DNA of 64,000 nucleotides from Bicyclus anynana (Eukaryota; Arthropoda; Insecta; Lepidoptera; Nymphalidae): NCBI RefSeq assembly GCF_947172395.1, contig NC_069110.1, positions 2,046,001 through 2,110,000 on the forward strand, given 5' to 3'. The position numbers and the translations under genes were made by a program. The notes under the pieces were generated by a model. It saw nothing but the letters and a program-made list of their open reading frames with translations. It ran no database searches and was not told where the DNA came from. Numbering within the stretch: position 1 is the stretch's first letter; each line of letters begins with the position of its first letter. This document shows, piece by piece, positions 21,419 to 31,112 of this stretch.

Positions 21419-21516
21419 TGTAAGGCCGTGCACAATGAAACCAGCGTTAAGCTTGTACTAACTTTATTTCAACTGACATTTTACATCACATATTTATTTT
21501 ATCAAATACCCTCACA
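21419..21516 (-). repeat. 5' LTR, 98 bp
   Basis: Identical to the copy at 17013-17110. On the coding strand transcription would start in this copy, and the TCAGT motif downstream of an AT-rich TATTTGATAAAATAAATA tract is a plausible core promoter. Confidence 0.9.
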
Positions 21517-21719
21517 GCACACACGCAAAGAATTAAGAAAATTCTCTGGTATGCAGGTTTCCTCACGATGTTGTCCTTCACCGGTTGAGACACCTGATAT
21601 TTAATTTAATAAAATGCACACAACTGAAAAGTTGGAGGTGCATGCCCCGGACCAGATGCGAACCCACACCCTCCGGAATCGGAGGCAGAGGTCATATCCA
21701 CTGGGCTATAACGGCTCTC
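21517..21719 (-). repeat. SINE (family A), right part, split by retrotransposon
   Basis: It carries AGAATTAAGAAAATTCTCTG, CATGCCCCGGACCAG and the tRNA-like head ending at CCACTGGGCTAT. It continues the SINE at 16930-17012. Confidence 0.8.
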
Positions 21720-22891
21720 AAATAAAAAAAATCGTTAAAATCGATTTTGTTTCGGAGGAAAGAGACCACAAACACGGTGATACGAGATTTTCTATAGGTA
21801 CATTTTTACATGTAAAGTAAGTTGTAGTTTCGTTACGTGTTCGCTCCAAATCTCTTCTACGAGGAGAATTATTAAGTATCGTAATGTAAAACGCACGGTT
21901 TATCAAGATGCTCCGTCTAAAAACAATCAGTGCTTTTTTAAATCTTATCAAGAGATATTATTTCAAAAAAAACGGTCATCGTTTTATGAATAAAATTAAA
22001 TATGAATTTACTTTATTAGTTTATGCCTGTTTTTTGTATTTGCCTATAAAAAAGCGATTACTTGTGAAGAATTAAAAATTATTGACCTACTTTTTTTTTA
22101 ATTTTACTAATTTCCTCACAATCATGATAAATAACGTTGTATGACTTACGTGCGCTTTTATAATTATTACAGCTTGTGATTTCTTGTAACAATATCGCCT
22201 CTGCTGCATTTACCATAAGGACACACAAAGCCCGTGCCCAGAGCCCCCACTCTCAGGGGGCCCCGAAGGTCTGACAATATTAATATCCTTCAAAATGTCC
22301 AAAACGGCGGCCTCCGTGGCGCAGTGGTATGTACGGTGGATTTTCAAAACGGAGGTCCTGGGTTCGATCCCCGGCTGGGCGGATTGAGGTCTTCTTAATT
22401 GGTCCAGGTCTGGCTGATGAGAGGCTTCGGCCATGGCTAGTTACCACCCTACCGACAAAGACGTACCGCCAAGCGATTTAGCGTTCCGGTACGATGTCGT
22501 GTAGAAACCGAAAGGAGTGTGGATTTTCATCCTCCTCCTAAAAAGTTAGCCCGCTTATATCTTAGACTGCATCATCACTTACCATCAGGTGAGATTGTAG
22601 TCAAGGGCTAACTTGTAAAAAATAAAAAAAAATAAAAAGGGGCCCCAAATTCTCGAGTGCCCAAGGGCCCCAGCATAGTTTTTTTTTCTCATCAATCATA
22701 ATGTAGGTACTATTACGCCATTGCATTCCTTTTAGACCGCACAAGGAACCCTGTTAACTTATTAGAAATTTTATCAACTTATCATTAACGAGGGGCATCT
22801 TGCAATCGCACTCGCTGCTACCACGCGGTGTGTGATAAAACAAGATTTATGTTGAATTCGATAAATTAATAAAAAAAAATTATTTATAAAA
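21720..22891. other. Upstream region of the receptor gene
   Basis: No coding sequence is evident. It holds SINE family B (22308-22632) flanked by GGGGGCCCCGAAG- and GGGGCCCCAAATTCTCGAG-like pieces, apparently an older repeat into which the SINE jumped. The last 250 bp before the ATG at 22892 must hold leader and perhaps promoter; I see no clear core promoter. Confidence 0.4.
22308..22632 (+). repeat. SINE (family B), full length
   Basis: It has CGGCCTCCGTGGCGCAGTGG, CTGGGTTCGATCCCCGGCTG and the complete body through CATCAGGTGAGATTGTAGTC and an A-rich tail. Confidence 0.88.
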
Positions 22892-23008
22892 ATGTGTTAC
22901 GTGGCAACGGGTGTCACCATCACAGTGTTGGGTGCGGCGTTGGTCATAGTGGTCACCACTCTGAGCTACACGCTGGTGCCCAACCTTGTCGAAAGCGTCA
23001 TCAAGAGC
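22892..23008 (+). CDS. SNMP-like exon 1: start and membrane anchor
   Basis: Thirty-nine codons from ATG, ending at the donor AGAGC|GTAAGT in phase 0. MCYVATGVTITVLGAALVIV and the following residues form the N-terminal membrane span, followed by PNLVESVIKS, as in CD36-family proteins. The start is the only Met before the hydrophobic segment. Confidence 0.85.
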
Positions 23009-24301
23009 GTAAGTGATAGTCCAAGATCTGTATTAGAAACGAACTTCACCCGTCTGTTTAATGTATTAAAAGTGGTGTGTATCAAATTTTGAACGTTAAA
23101 TCATATATTACGAGTAGAGTGCCTTAAGAAATATGTTACTAGGCCAAACTATATATAAAGAAAAAGAAATAAAGAAAAATGCGTTTATTTCGAAATTATG
23201 CCATACATCATAATATCTCCAGTAGGTACACCAGGTCATCCAGGACAATACCCTGCGATGTGTGGCATAACCCAGAAAATGGCCCTAGCTCAGCATAATG
23301 CTACGTTAAAATTAGGACAAGTAGCGCTGATTTTCAGCTCGAACCACATATCGGGTAACGCCATGAACACAGCCAACAGAACTTTATAATCTAAACTAAT
23401 ACCTACACTGATATTTAAACTAAAAAAATAAACTATTTTAAATAACCAAAAGAAACTAAACTGAGTTAAACGATTGAGCTAATGAAAAATTTTATAACAG
23501 TATTTCAATACATAATTACATATAAATTAGTATATTAAATACATATCATACATTTTAATAGATATATAGTAATTACATATTGAGGCAACATATTTAAAAG
23601 ACTTTTTATCCATTAAACAGGTAGGTGAAGGTCGTTTCTAATTCCACTTTACTTTCTCTACTATTTTATTTTTGCGTCAACTTTATGGACTCTTTTACCC
23701 ACAGAAGATTATATTATTAAACAAGCATTGAAGTTTATTTATCAAACTATAATCAATCCTACTATTTAAAATTCACTTTGACGTATCTACTTTAAATTGA
23801 TGCTTATATTATAATCCATGTTAATTATGGTGGTGCTACCGTTTGGTGTCCGAGTAGGGTTGCCAAACTTAGTCAAGTATAATAGGTATTAATATAGTAT
23901 CGTACTATGTTTTTTGTTAGCGTAATATATTACAAGAAATGTATGGGACGCAAAAATATTGTATTGAAGTAATAAAACATAAACATCGAAACGTATCCAC
24001 GAAAGTAAAAGCGAAAAATAACATTATAATATATTTCTACCTAGATAGTTTGAAGACGGTGCTAAGCCGGTTGATGTTCAAAGCTCAATCATAAACATTT
24101 TGATTTCTCAGAAATTATTTTTACTTTCGTGTGTTTTTTTCAGTAACAACTTAAATAAACTCGACACGAGCTTGGCTTGTTACATTTGGTTTCTATTCAA
24201 AAGGTTTTGAATTCGAATCTTGGGTAGGGCTATGAGATTCTGATTCTGTTTTCTTACTGCTAAACTTAAGTGGTGTTACACCTCCGTGCCTCGAAGAATA
24301 A

Positions 24302-24570
24302 CGTGACGCAGTGGTATGCGCGGTGGATTTACAAGACGGAGGTCCTGGATTCGATCCAGCTGGGCTTGGCCGTGGCTAGTTACCACCCTACCTACAAAGA
24401 CGTACCGCTAAGCGATTTAGCGTTCCGGTACGGTGTGTAGAAACCGAAAGGGGTGTGGATTTTCATCCTCCTCCTAACAAGTTAGTCCGCTTCCATCTTA
24501 GATTACATCATCACTTACCATCAGGTGAGATTGTAGTCAAGGGCTAATTTGTAACAAATAAAAAAAAAAG
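24302..24570 (+). repeat. SINE (family B), internally deleted
   Basis: GACGCAGTGGTATGCGCGGT and GGAGGTCCTGGATTCGATCC are followed directly by TTGGCCGTGGCTAGTTACC, so the TTAATTGGTCCAGG part is missing. The remainder is complete. Confidence 0.8.
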
Positions 24571-24755
24571 CGGTCGTTAATGATTATAAGCCAACCAACA
24601 CGCATTGAAGCGGTGTGGTGGGTTTAAGCTCTCCCTTAACCCTCTGCTGGACCTGGCTGGGTCAAATAGGCTTATAATAATGAATGCCAATTACAGATGA
24701 AATAGGTAGGTAGTAGGTATTATCTGTATACACGCGCGTTCGTCAATATAGTACG

Positions 24756-25464
24756 AGATCCGGCATAAGAAATATATACTCTCATCTTACTTTAGAATTT
24801 AATACTCTCATCTGTTATTTATTAGGGATCAGAAATAAATGATAGAAAATAGGTTACCTAGTTAAATTGCGGTTGGATATAATGAACTATTAAATTTTAA
24901 TTAAATGAATTTAATCCAATGATGTTAGAAGTAAAAAGAGATAGGTTATACGCGGACAGCAAGTGGCACGTTAAAACTATGCTAATTAGCAAACCTGTGA
25001 GCCTAGTGGAAGTTTTCAATATTTTCATACTGTTACTATCGCGTTGACGTAAACGCAATAGTAACTTCGTCGTCGTCATCGTGCCGTTTACAACGCCGCG
25101 AAAATTTTTGTGTGCCAGTTGTAAACATCGAATTTGTTCGATGTAACCTATCTACCTCTTTTTCTTCTAACAACATTGATTTTAATCAATTTACTCGTAG
25201 GTACTACACTGATTAAAATAATATGCATAACAAAAAAGAAAACGTAAAGGTTTCACTTGTAGGTTGCAACTGTGGGGTAGCCAGATATTAAAAAAGTATT
25301 AACAATCAATTACCCTCATCAGTTATTTAGTCATATGAAAAATTAATCTGGCCGCAATTTAACTAGCCAACCTATTTGCAATATGTCACTGTTACTTTTA
25401 ATTACATTTATTTCTTATTAATAATAAATAACAGATGAAGCTACATACTTCTAATGCCGGATCT
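24756..25464. mobile_element. Long terminal-inverted-repeat (fold-back) element, copy 1
   Basis: The left arm (about 24756-24880: AGATCCGGCATAAGAAATAT, CTGTTATTTATTAG, TAGTTAAATTGCGG) is the reverse complement of the right arm (about 25345-25464: CCGCAATTTAACTAGCCAAC, AATAAATAACAG, TAATGCCGGATCT). A second copy is at 41898-42452. No transposase is visible. Confidence 0.65.
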
Positions 25465-25739
25465 TAGACTTTTACACGTGCGGCGTCCGGTGTCCAATCA
25501 CCCCCTGCCTCCCCAGCGTCCTTAGAGTAAGGGGACACTGCGAACACGTTCTCATTATAGGTAGTTTGCTATCACTTCTGTGAACTGTCTACTAATAAAT
25601 CGCACCTAGTAAAAAGATCAAATAGAAAACTTAATTAATTTAACTTTTACTTATTAAATTATTATCAATGGGACGCCCGCGACTTTGTCGGCGAGTCATC
25701 AGGGGTCTGGAATTAGTCGCTGTTTTATGTTATTGAAAT

Positions 25740-25894
25740 CGGTTGAATTTTTTTTTTATTAAATATTACATTATTAATTTTTATACTTAAAACTAGACGT
25801 TATATACCTTCATCAAATTTATAACTTGGTATTGGTATGGTAGTTGTATTGAACTTTAATACAAAATATAATGTAATAAAAAAAAATTCAACCG
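25740..25894. mobile_element. MITE, 155 bp
   Basis: The left end CGGTTGAATTTTTTTTTTAT is mirrored by ATAAAAAAAAATTCAACCG (approximate) at the right end, with a further inverted AATATTACATTAT/ATAATGTAAT inside. The sequence continues into a repeat-like stretch to about 26073. Confidence 0.6.
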
Positions 25895-26460
25895 ACTTCC
25901 AACACGAACATACCCACTACACCAAAAAGCGAAAAATAGCATCATATGTGCTACATTATGATCAGTGTGACGGCGGGGTCAAGTCAATCCTCTACCTTCC
26001 AATGAAAATCCCATTAAATTCGGTTTATCCGTTCTTCGAAAGATCAGCCCGGTCAAACAGTCAAATATTTTAAAAAAGCTTTTTTGTATTTTCGTATCGT
26101 GATAATTTTAAGCACTTGAAGAAACAGACCTATTTTGAATATTTATCTGGTTTAAGATCTTTATTTTCGCGAAATAATTACATAAAAATTCGCTTATATT
26201 AGAAATACAATTGACTCACTAAGGTTATTCACGTATGTACTTTATGTAATTATTCACGTGTGTACATACTAATTAGACTTAAATTCTACAGACAAAAATC
26301 TAAATAAGTAATTGCTAAAAAATGCGGGTAGTTTTTAAATTACATGTTTGTGACGTAGATTACTCGACTAGTTTTAATAAAACAAAGATTAGAGCTTACT
26401 GGATGCGGCATGTGTTATTTATTATATTTATTTCAATTTAATTTACATGCATTGATACAG

Positions 26461-26618
26461 GAGGTACGATTAGACAAGAACACGGAGCAATGGGAGCGTT
26501 TCGAGAGCATCCCCTTCGCTTTGCACTTCAGTGTGAGGATCTTCAATATCAGCAACAAAGATGAAGTGTTGGCCGGCGGCGTGCCCGTGCTCAATGAACT
26601 CGGCCCATATATTTATAA
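26461..26618 (+). CDS. SNMP-like exon 2
   Basis: After the acceptor GATACAG (ending 26460), the exon encodes EVRLDKNTEQWERFESIPFA, LHFSVRIFNISNKDEVLAGG and VPVLNELGPYIYK, the conserved N-terminal ectodomain block of CD36/SNMP proteins, with one N-glycosylation sequon (NIS). It ends in phase 2 at AA|GTAAGT. Confidence 0.9.
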
Positions 26619-26652
26619 GTAAGTTTGACCCCATAATAATAAATATAATATA

Positions 26653-27395
26653 CTAGCGGACTCGCGCGACTTCGTTCGCGTGAAACTCTGCCCCTACAGT
26701 ACACTCCAACCCTACCTCTAACCTTATCCTAAATAAATAAATACTTAAACAATGCACACATCACTACCTACTATCTAGCCCCAAAGTAAGCGTAGCTTGT
26801 GTTATGCACTAAGATTTAATATAACTTAAAATGATATTTATATACTACATATAAATATAACTAGCTACTACATATAAATATATCTGCGCGATCGAATCAG
26901 AAATGAGGAGATCCGCAGAAGAACCAAAGTCACCGACATAGCTCAACGTGTCGCGAAGCTGAAGTGGCAATGGGCGGGGCGCATAATTCGAACAGCCGAT
27001 GGCTGAAGGTGCTGGAATGGCAGCCTCGCACTAGAAAGCGCAGTGTTGGTCGACTCCCCACCTAGTGGACTGACGACATCAAGAGAGTCGCAGGTATTTG
27101 TTGGATGTAGGCGGCTCAGTATCGTGATGTTTGCAAGTCCCTACAAAAAGTCTATGTCTGTAGTGAATCAAAAGTGTATGTCATGATAAATACTTATATA
27201 ATTTATAAATACACCCGGACACTGGATAGCAGCACACAATTATTTTCCAGTTGTGGGAATCGAATCCTACCCCTATCCTATCCCTACCCCTACTTTTATC
27301 CTATGTCCTAAGTCCATATCCTGGTTCTAAGCTACCTTTCCACCAATTTTCAATCAGTCAAAGTGAAGCTTGACCGGGTCCGCTGCTAAATACAA
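26653..27395. repeat. Nested repeats filling receptor intron 2
   Basis: An outer element begins CTAGCGGACTCGCGCGACTT (26655) and ends GCTTGACCGGGTCCGC (27371-27386). Inside it sits a SINE family C copy (26733-26885 and 27185-27265), and inside that a retroelement pol fragment (26886-27184). Three generations of insertion are stacked in one short intron. Confidence 0.65.
26886..27184 (+). repeat. Non-LTR retrotransposon pol 3' fragment
   Basis: Pieces such as EIRRRTKVTDIAQRVAKLKW, QWAGRIIRTADG (after correcting frame by eye) and SVGRPPT...DDIKRVAG are typical of the C-terminal pol end of insect non-LTR elements. It has stops and shifts. Related fragments lie at 29779-29868, 60991-61170 and 62329-62750. 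Confidence 0.7.
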
Positions 27396-27451
27396 TATCA
27401 GTATGGCTTTACTACTTACTATTTTTATTTTGATTCCCAATATTGTTTTAG

Positions 27452-27593
27452 ATCTTACCAAGAGAGAATCATAGAAGGAGTAGACGGCGACGAAGTGACA
27501 TATCGGAAGAGAGACTACATGGAGTTTGACGCTGAAGCTTCTTATCCTCTCACTCTCGAGGACCAAGTGACGATCGTCAACGTTCCTTACCAT
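27452..27593 (+). CDS. SNMP-like exon 3
   Basis: The acceptor TTGTTTTAG (ending 27451) supplies the last base of a split Lys codon. The exon reads SYQERIIEGVDGDEVTYRKR, then DYMEFDAEASYPLT and ends VTIVNVPYH at CAT|GTAAGT in phase 0. The YxKRxYxxFxxExS motif is a strong CD36-family signature. Confidence 0.9.
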
Positions 27594-27785
27594 GTAAGTC
27601 ATCACATCACATCACTTACCATGTAGTCACTCACGAATAGACAATATAGGAAATGTGTCAATATTCTGAAATTCGATTTCTTTCACTGAATGATAGAGTA
27701 GGTTATCGGGAAAGATAACGACTACATCCTGAATAAATCCACGGTTTGAATCCCGAAAAAAATATATAAATTCGACCTGTTTGTA

Positions 27786-27966
27786 GTCGAGACACAAGGT
27801 TCGTAGGGCAGGAGCGCTCAGACTCTCGATAAGGAGATCAGAAAACGCCTCAGGGAAGCAACAGGCGATCCTCGGACAGGTAACTTTCTCGCGCAAAGAA
27901 TTTCAATCGTAATTTAACGCGGGAATGCTGCCTGCGTGGGCATTCTACCAAGGACGGCAATTTTTG
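27786..27966 (+). pseudogene. Degenerate LINE pol C-terminal fragment
   Basis: The frame reads KEIRKRLREATGDPRTGNFL and AQRISIVI, stop, RGNAACVGILPRTA, resembling the end of insect non-LTR pol proteins (ETLGPW...GDPRxGxFLxQRIS...QRGNA). Stops at two places show it is dead. A related fragment lies at 48714-48925. Confidence 0.65.
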
Positions 27967-29778
27967 AAAAGTATTAGTTTTAATTTATTTTAATTTTAAA
28001 GATTTAGTTAATTTATTTTAATTTAAGCCTATTATGTGTTTTAATAAGTTTACTTTACATGTTATAGTATTAAGTTTAAATCGTTCACCATTCACAATGC
28101 TTACTGAAAAAAAACTCACAAATTCTCAAAGTTACAATTATTTACATACAGTTTAACGTTTTTTTTTTACGTGACGATTTCTGCCACTTTATTCTACTGT
28201 TTATGCGCATAAATATGTTCCAATAATAAGTCCACTTTGACATGGAACGAGGTCTATCCTATTGTAGCAAAAGACCTAAGTGATCATTTTAGGTATAAAC
28301 AAACAACGAGTAGGTGCCTATTGTAATCGTTTTCTTTCAATTTACATTTAAGGTACAATGAACCTTACTTCTATGTTCTTAAAGCTGTTAATTGCTTGTA
28401 GGTATAGGTAGATAGGAATACCTGTTTACAACTTTATATTGGAAATTATTGCGGCGGGCAAACGACCCTTTTCTCGTCATTTCGAGAACTTTGTTATTGG
28501 TATTTAAATATGTTTCGGGACACGTGGCTGGCGAGTTTGCGGGCTCGATTGGAGACCAGCGGATAACATCGGATGTGACACCGAAATGACTCCATGGACC
28601 ATAGACATTTTCTACAATAGTTATGTTACGTGCCAATAAATTCACCGAAAAGTGATCCGAATTTACCTACTCCAGACACGCGCAGACATAAACAATTTTG
28701 TGTTTTCTTACATTAAACATTTATGTAAAAATAGTTTTTACACTTCCTGAACATACTACTCGACTTAGTAGACAATATTTGCGTATTATTTGTTTAAATA
28801 ACTTTGCGACTAAATGAAATTAAGACAATTGGCATCTTTGTCCGCCTCAGATTCGACGGGCTAGTGACATATCTAATACTTAGTATAATTTTTTTGCGTC
28901 CCACTCAGTACCTGACCCGTCTGTGACGCAAACGGCGATCAAAACCACCGAAAAAGACCCATGAGGGTCTGCGTCGATAATCACTCGTCGATTCGAAGCA
29001 GTCTAGTTATGAAGCAAAACGAACTAAGATCTAAGTGAAACAAGCGATCAAGTATGGACCAAGTGACCTCGATCATTACGGACTTTGGATCACCTACGTT
29101 TTGGAAGAGTACCTATATTTGGAACTGAAATCAAGGATGGGATTCTCTCATAAAAGTCATCAGACACTCATTTTAAATTCTCGAACCCTTGCACGTATCA
29201 CTATGTTTTGAATTCGTTGCCATACCAATATTTACCACACGTTGTTATACGTGAATGTGATGCAACACGTGAGTATCACACCCTTTGTGCAAAACAATAA
29301 ATCAATAACCCCCACACACCCACACTCCCACACACACAGAACAACTTACAATATTGCACATTCAGCTACGCAGTGCATTGTTTGCTTGGGTTTCGGATGC
29401 GTAATTATGTAACCACGTAGATGTTTGAAAATAAATTAAATGCGCTTTATTTATATTCCCTCAACAGTGTGTGCACTTCGTTGTCGCAGAAATGCTCTGC
29501 CTTGATCTACACTGATGTTTGGGGTAGAGGGACGGACACTCTCACGCCAAACCGCCCTTTAGGGAGTCATTCCGCTCTTTGATCGGCCTCATAGTGCCAG
29601 CCTCTGATAAAAAAGCGATGCTTGTGCGCTCCCCCATAGCTCCCTGTGACGATGCTGCGGTCTTACTAAGGAGCCTATAGCACTTACATATCCAAGAAAA
29701 AACTGCCTACCCTGAGTTACGAACCTATATTAAAGTAGCAATTTTCGAAGTTGTAAAATTTGTACGTAAAGTGGTTCA
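27967..29778. other. Intron sequence, unassigned
   Basis: Mostly AT-rich. A dispersed repeat piece at 28790-28885 recurs at 50275-50385. About 29480-29690 is more GC-rich (CTCACGCCAAACCGCCCTTT) but has no usable frame. Confidence 0.4.
28790..28885 (+). repeat. Dispersed repeat piece
   Basis: ATGAAATTAAGACAATTGGC, CCGCCTCAG and GGGCTAGTGACATATCT match ATGAAATTAATACAATTAGC, TCGCCTCAG and GCGCTAGTCACATATCT at 50275-50385. Confidence 0.6.
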
Positions 29779-29868
29779 TAATCATCATATCAGCAGGACC
29801 ACTGCAGGACATAGGCCTTTTGTAGGGACTTCCAAACATCACGATCCTGAGCCGCCGGTATCCAGCGA
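29779..29868 (-). repeat. Non-LTR retrotransposon 3'-end fragment
   Basis: CACTGCAGGACATAGGCCTT and TTGTAGGGACTTCCAAACAT match, in minus orientation, the pol tail seen at 62329-62750. Confidence 0.7.
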
Positions 29869-29921
29869 GTAAAAGTGTCTACTCCACTGTGTAAACTAAC
29901 TAAAAACCTTAAATACGGTAC

Positions 29922-30161
29922 TAATAAATAAAATAAATAAATATACTTAAACAATACACACTTCACTATTTAGCCCTAGAGTAAGCGATTATAAATGTAT
30001 ATACCTACTACATATAAATACTTATATAGTGTATAAATACACCCAGACACTGGAAAACATCCATGATCTTCACACAAATACTTTCCAGTTGTGGGAATTG
30101 AACCCACGGCCGTGGATGCAGAAATCAGAGTAATCACTAACTACTGCGACACGCGGCCGTC
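29922..30161 (-). repeat. SINE (family C)
   Basis: It shares ACTTAAACAATACACA, TTTAGCCCTAGAGTAAGCG, TTTCCAGTTGTGGGAATTGA and the tRNA-like head ending GCGACACGCGGCCGTC with the copy at 15055-15306. Confidence 0.8.
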
Positions 30162-30600
30162 ACGCCAACGTAGACACCTGACGACGGACGTGTCCAGTGG
30201 ACCCTTGGGGTTCACCTCAGAATTAATAGTATAAATCAACCTCCTATACTCTATGTTGCCCTGGTACTTTGCGCCTTTTACTCTACCATAAGCTGCATAA
30301 GTACGTACTTCATTCCAAAAAATGTAGAATATTTTGCGTACCTTTTTTCTTATGACATCAATGGTGAATTCCATTTACAATATATACTCGTAATTTGATA
30401 CAATCCAATACGATAATTAAAGCCTAAGCAAAATACCAATTAGGTACATTTGTACAAAACCGCACTGAATATTTGAAATCAAACAGGGCCAACAATATTG
30501 TTGTATTTATTTTTGCTACCAATTAGATAGGTAATCACATTTCCTGGACTTTAATAGACCTTCGTTTGCTTCATTTTATTCCGCAACTGTCATGTACTAC
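30162..30600. other. Intron sequence, unassigned
   Basis: AT-rich; a 77-codon minus-strand open frame at 30141-30374 has no motif I recognise. Confidence 0.35.
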
Positions 30601-31112
30601 AGGGTAGGGGTAGGGTAGGGGTAGGGTAGGGGTAGGGTAGGGGTAGGGTAGGGGTAGGGTAGGGGTAGGGTAGGGGTAGGGTAGGGGTAGGGTAGGGGTA
30701 GGGTAGGGGTAGGGTAGGGGTAGGGTAGGGGTAGGGTAGGGGTAGGGTAGGGGTAGGGTAGGGGTAGGGTAGGGGTAGGGTAGGGGTAGGGTAGGGGTAG
30801 GGTAGGGGTAGGGTAGGGGTAGGGTAGGGGTAGGGTAGGGGTAGGGTAGGGGTAGGGTAGGGGTAGGGTAGGGGTAGGGTAGGGGTAGGGTAGGGTAGGG
30901 TAGGGTAGGGTAGGGGTAGGGTATGGGTAGGGTAGGGGTAGGGTAGAGGTAGGGTAATAGTAGGGTAGTGGTAGGTTAAGTTTATGGTATAGGGATAGGG
31001 TAGGCGTAGTGTAGCGGTAGGGTAGTTGTAGGGTAGGGTAGGGGTAGAGTAGAGGTAGGGTAGGGGTAGGGTAGGGGTAGGGGTAGGAGTAAGGTAGTGT
31101 AATAGGTAGGGA
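30601..31112 (+). repeat. G-rich 11-bp minisatellite (TAGGGGTAGGG)n
   Basis: From 30601 to about 30885 the unit TAGGGGTAGGG repeats about 26 times almost perfectly. To 31112 it becomes irregular. The G-rich strand is the plus (receptor sense) strand, so the pre-mRNA would carry dense G-quadruplex-forming runs. The right flank is the retroelement end GCTTGACCGGGTCCGCTAG. It is not the insect telomere unit TTAGG. Confidence 0.95.

Larger units (their letters stand above)
17013..21516 (-). mobile_element. Complete Ty3/gypsy LTR retrotransposon, mag-like
   Basis: The 4504-bp element has 98-bp LTRs (17013-17110 and 21419-21516) that are identical by eye and begin TGTGAGGG and end CTTACA on the coding strand. 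A primer-binding site adjoins the 5' LTR and a polypurine tract adjoins the 3' LTR. One uninterrupted frame encodes gag-protease-RT-RNase H-integrase. Very short LTRs and double CCHC-type knuckles are features of the mag lineage first found in Bombyx. Identical LTRs and an intact frame suggest recent insertion. It sits in a SINE (family A), but no target-site duplication is seen and about 10 bp of SINE sequence is missing at the junction. Confidence 0.9.
23009..26460. other. Receptor intron 1
   Basis: The 3.45-kb intron contains an unassigned open frame at 23198-23389, a truncated SINE B (24302-24570), a long-inverted-repeat element (24756-25464) and a MITE (25740-25894). No exon was found in it. 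Confidence 0.6.

Noticed and set aside
23198..23389. 63-codon plus frame in receptor intron 1
   Set aside because: No domain, and both strands show only fragmentary protein-like runs with stops; possibly repeat-derived. It is not in phase with the receptor exons.
30601..31112. Interstitial telomere or CRISPR array
   Set aside because: The unit is TAGGGGTAGGG, not the insect telomere TTAGG; there are no spacers, and the host is a eukaryote.
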